From positions 1 to 5,240 of the forward strand of contig PUOG01000349.1 in NCBI GenBank assembly GCA_003552745.1: DNA of 5,240 bases, read 5' to 3'. Positions within the stretch are counted from its first letter, which is position 1. Every line of letters starts with the position of its first letter. Positions 4,789-5,240 of the stretch are shown here, in pieces. Origin of the DNA: Spirochaetaceae bacterium. Its GTDB lineage: Bacteria > Spirochaetota > Spirochaetia > DSM-27196 > SKKC01. Made by a program: the position numbers and the translations under genes. The notes under the pieces are model-generated. The model ran no database searches, was not told the DNA's origin, and worked only from the letters and a program-made list of their open reading frames with translations.

Positions 4789-5240
4789 GTGAGCACAACG
4801 CTGAAGCTGAAGCGAGACTCAAAAATCGGAATCGTGAACCGCGGTGAAGCTGCGATGCGTTTCATTCGCGCGGTGAAGGAATACAACAGCGAATACGGAA
4901 CGTCTATACAGACCGTTGCATACTTCGTGGACGAGGAAAGTGAAGCGCTCTTCACCAAGGAAGCCGACTATGCCATTCCGATGTCGAGCTTTGAACGAGT
5001 GGATACCCGGGTGGCAAGTCCGTACCTGGACCACGGCCTGATTCTCGGCGCCCTGCGGAGCCAGGGGTGCGATGCGGTCTGGGCCGGATGGGGCTTCGTC
5101 AGTGAGGACGCAGAGTTCGTAAAGGCACTTGAGGAGGCATCGATCTGCTTTCTCGGGCCCGGAAGCGCGCCGATGCGTGTGCTCGGCGACAAGATCGAGG
5201 CGAAGACGCTGGCCGAACAGACCGATGTGCCGATTCTGCC
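4789..5240 (+). CDS. Biotin-carboxylase domain of an acyl-CoA/acetyl-CoA carboxylase (5' end, partial)
   Basis: The first 150 codons of a gene that leaves the window. They form the N-terminal biotin carboxylase fold: KIGIVNRGEAAMRFIRAVKE (12-31), equivalent to KILIANRGEIAVRIIRA in AccC, then the strand with DAVWAGWGFVSEDAEF (97-112), equivalent to DAIHPGYGFLSENADF, and CFLGPGSAPMRVLGDKIEAK (120-139), the lead-in to the ATP-grasp domain. These enzymes use ATP and bicarbonate to carboxylate biotin. Trp and Ala at the HPGYGF site, NRGEAAMRF in place of NRGEIAVRI, and an extra segment in residues 58-90 differ from AccC and pyruvate carboxylase. They resemble large single-chain acyl-CoA carboxylases that also carry the carboxyltransferase. 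That assignment needs the rest of the gene. The GTG start follows GGAGG by 5 bases. Confidence 0.85.
   Translation, partial: MSTTLKLKRDSKIGIVNRGEAAMRFIRAVKEYNSEYGTSIQTVAYFVDEESEALFTKEADYAIPMSSFERVDTRVASPYLDHGLILGALRSQGCDAVWAGWGFVSEDAEFVKALEEASICFLGPGSAPMRVLGDKIEAKTLAEQTDVPIL

Noticed and set aside
4719..4958. Minus-strand frame opposite the carboxylase start
   Set aside because: The plus-strand frame from GTG 4789 encodes a clear biotin carboxylase domain with a good ribosome site, so this is its shadow.

Overview
The window is bacterial DNA of fairly high GC with dense, operon-style gene packing and good Shine-Dalgarno sites. There are no tRNA or rRNA genes, no insertion sequences and no CRISPR. 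The style of the PII protein, the NifA-like regulator end and the unusual carboxylase N-terminus would fit a free-living high-GC spirochaete or a similar anaerobe-type lineage, but the sequence alone does not fix the taxon.

Left part (1-2155, plus strand): a nitrogen module. It opens with the last 33 codons of a NifA/NtrC-type sigma54 activator (Fis-type helix-turn-helix). A regulatory region of about 375 bases follows. It holds a TGT-N10-ACA site of the NifA UAS type, a pair of 9-bp direct repeats on a 10-bp period, a perfect 16-bp palindrome and a strong -24/-12 sigma54 promoter. That promoter drives amtB (ammonium channel with a signal peptide) and glnK (PII protein), 18 bases apart. The PII protein has Thr at position 51, where the enterobacterial uridylylated Tyr would be.

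Middle (2156-2317): a convergent intergenic region with several hairpins, the best being a perfect 12-bp stem closed by a GCAA tetraloop but lacking a U tract.

Right part (2318-4622, minus strand): a tightly overlapping three-gene operon in the order lrgA, lrgB, then a GNAT/membrane fusion protein. Both junctions are 4-base overlaps (ATGA and TTGA). LrgA and LrgB form the holin/antiholin-like membrane pair that in some bacteria acts in pyruvate or other small-acid transport. The third gene is the most novel item. It has an N-terminal GNAT acetyltransferase domain and a C-terminal six-helix domain that appears to follow the layout of site-2-protease-like (M50) membrane proteins, but with the zinc-binding HExxH replaced by RTIVS.

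Far right (4623-5240): a divergent intergenic region with a two-hairpin leader (UNCG and GNRA tetraloops). The 5' end of a plus-strand biotin-carboxylase-type gene follows, with a GTG start, and runs off the window. Its N-terminus resembles the large single-chain acyl-CoA carboxylases more than ordinary AccC.
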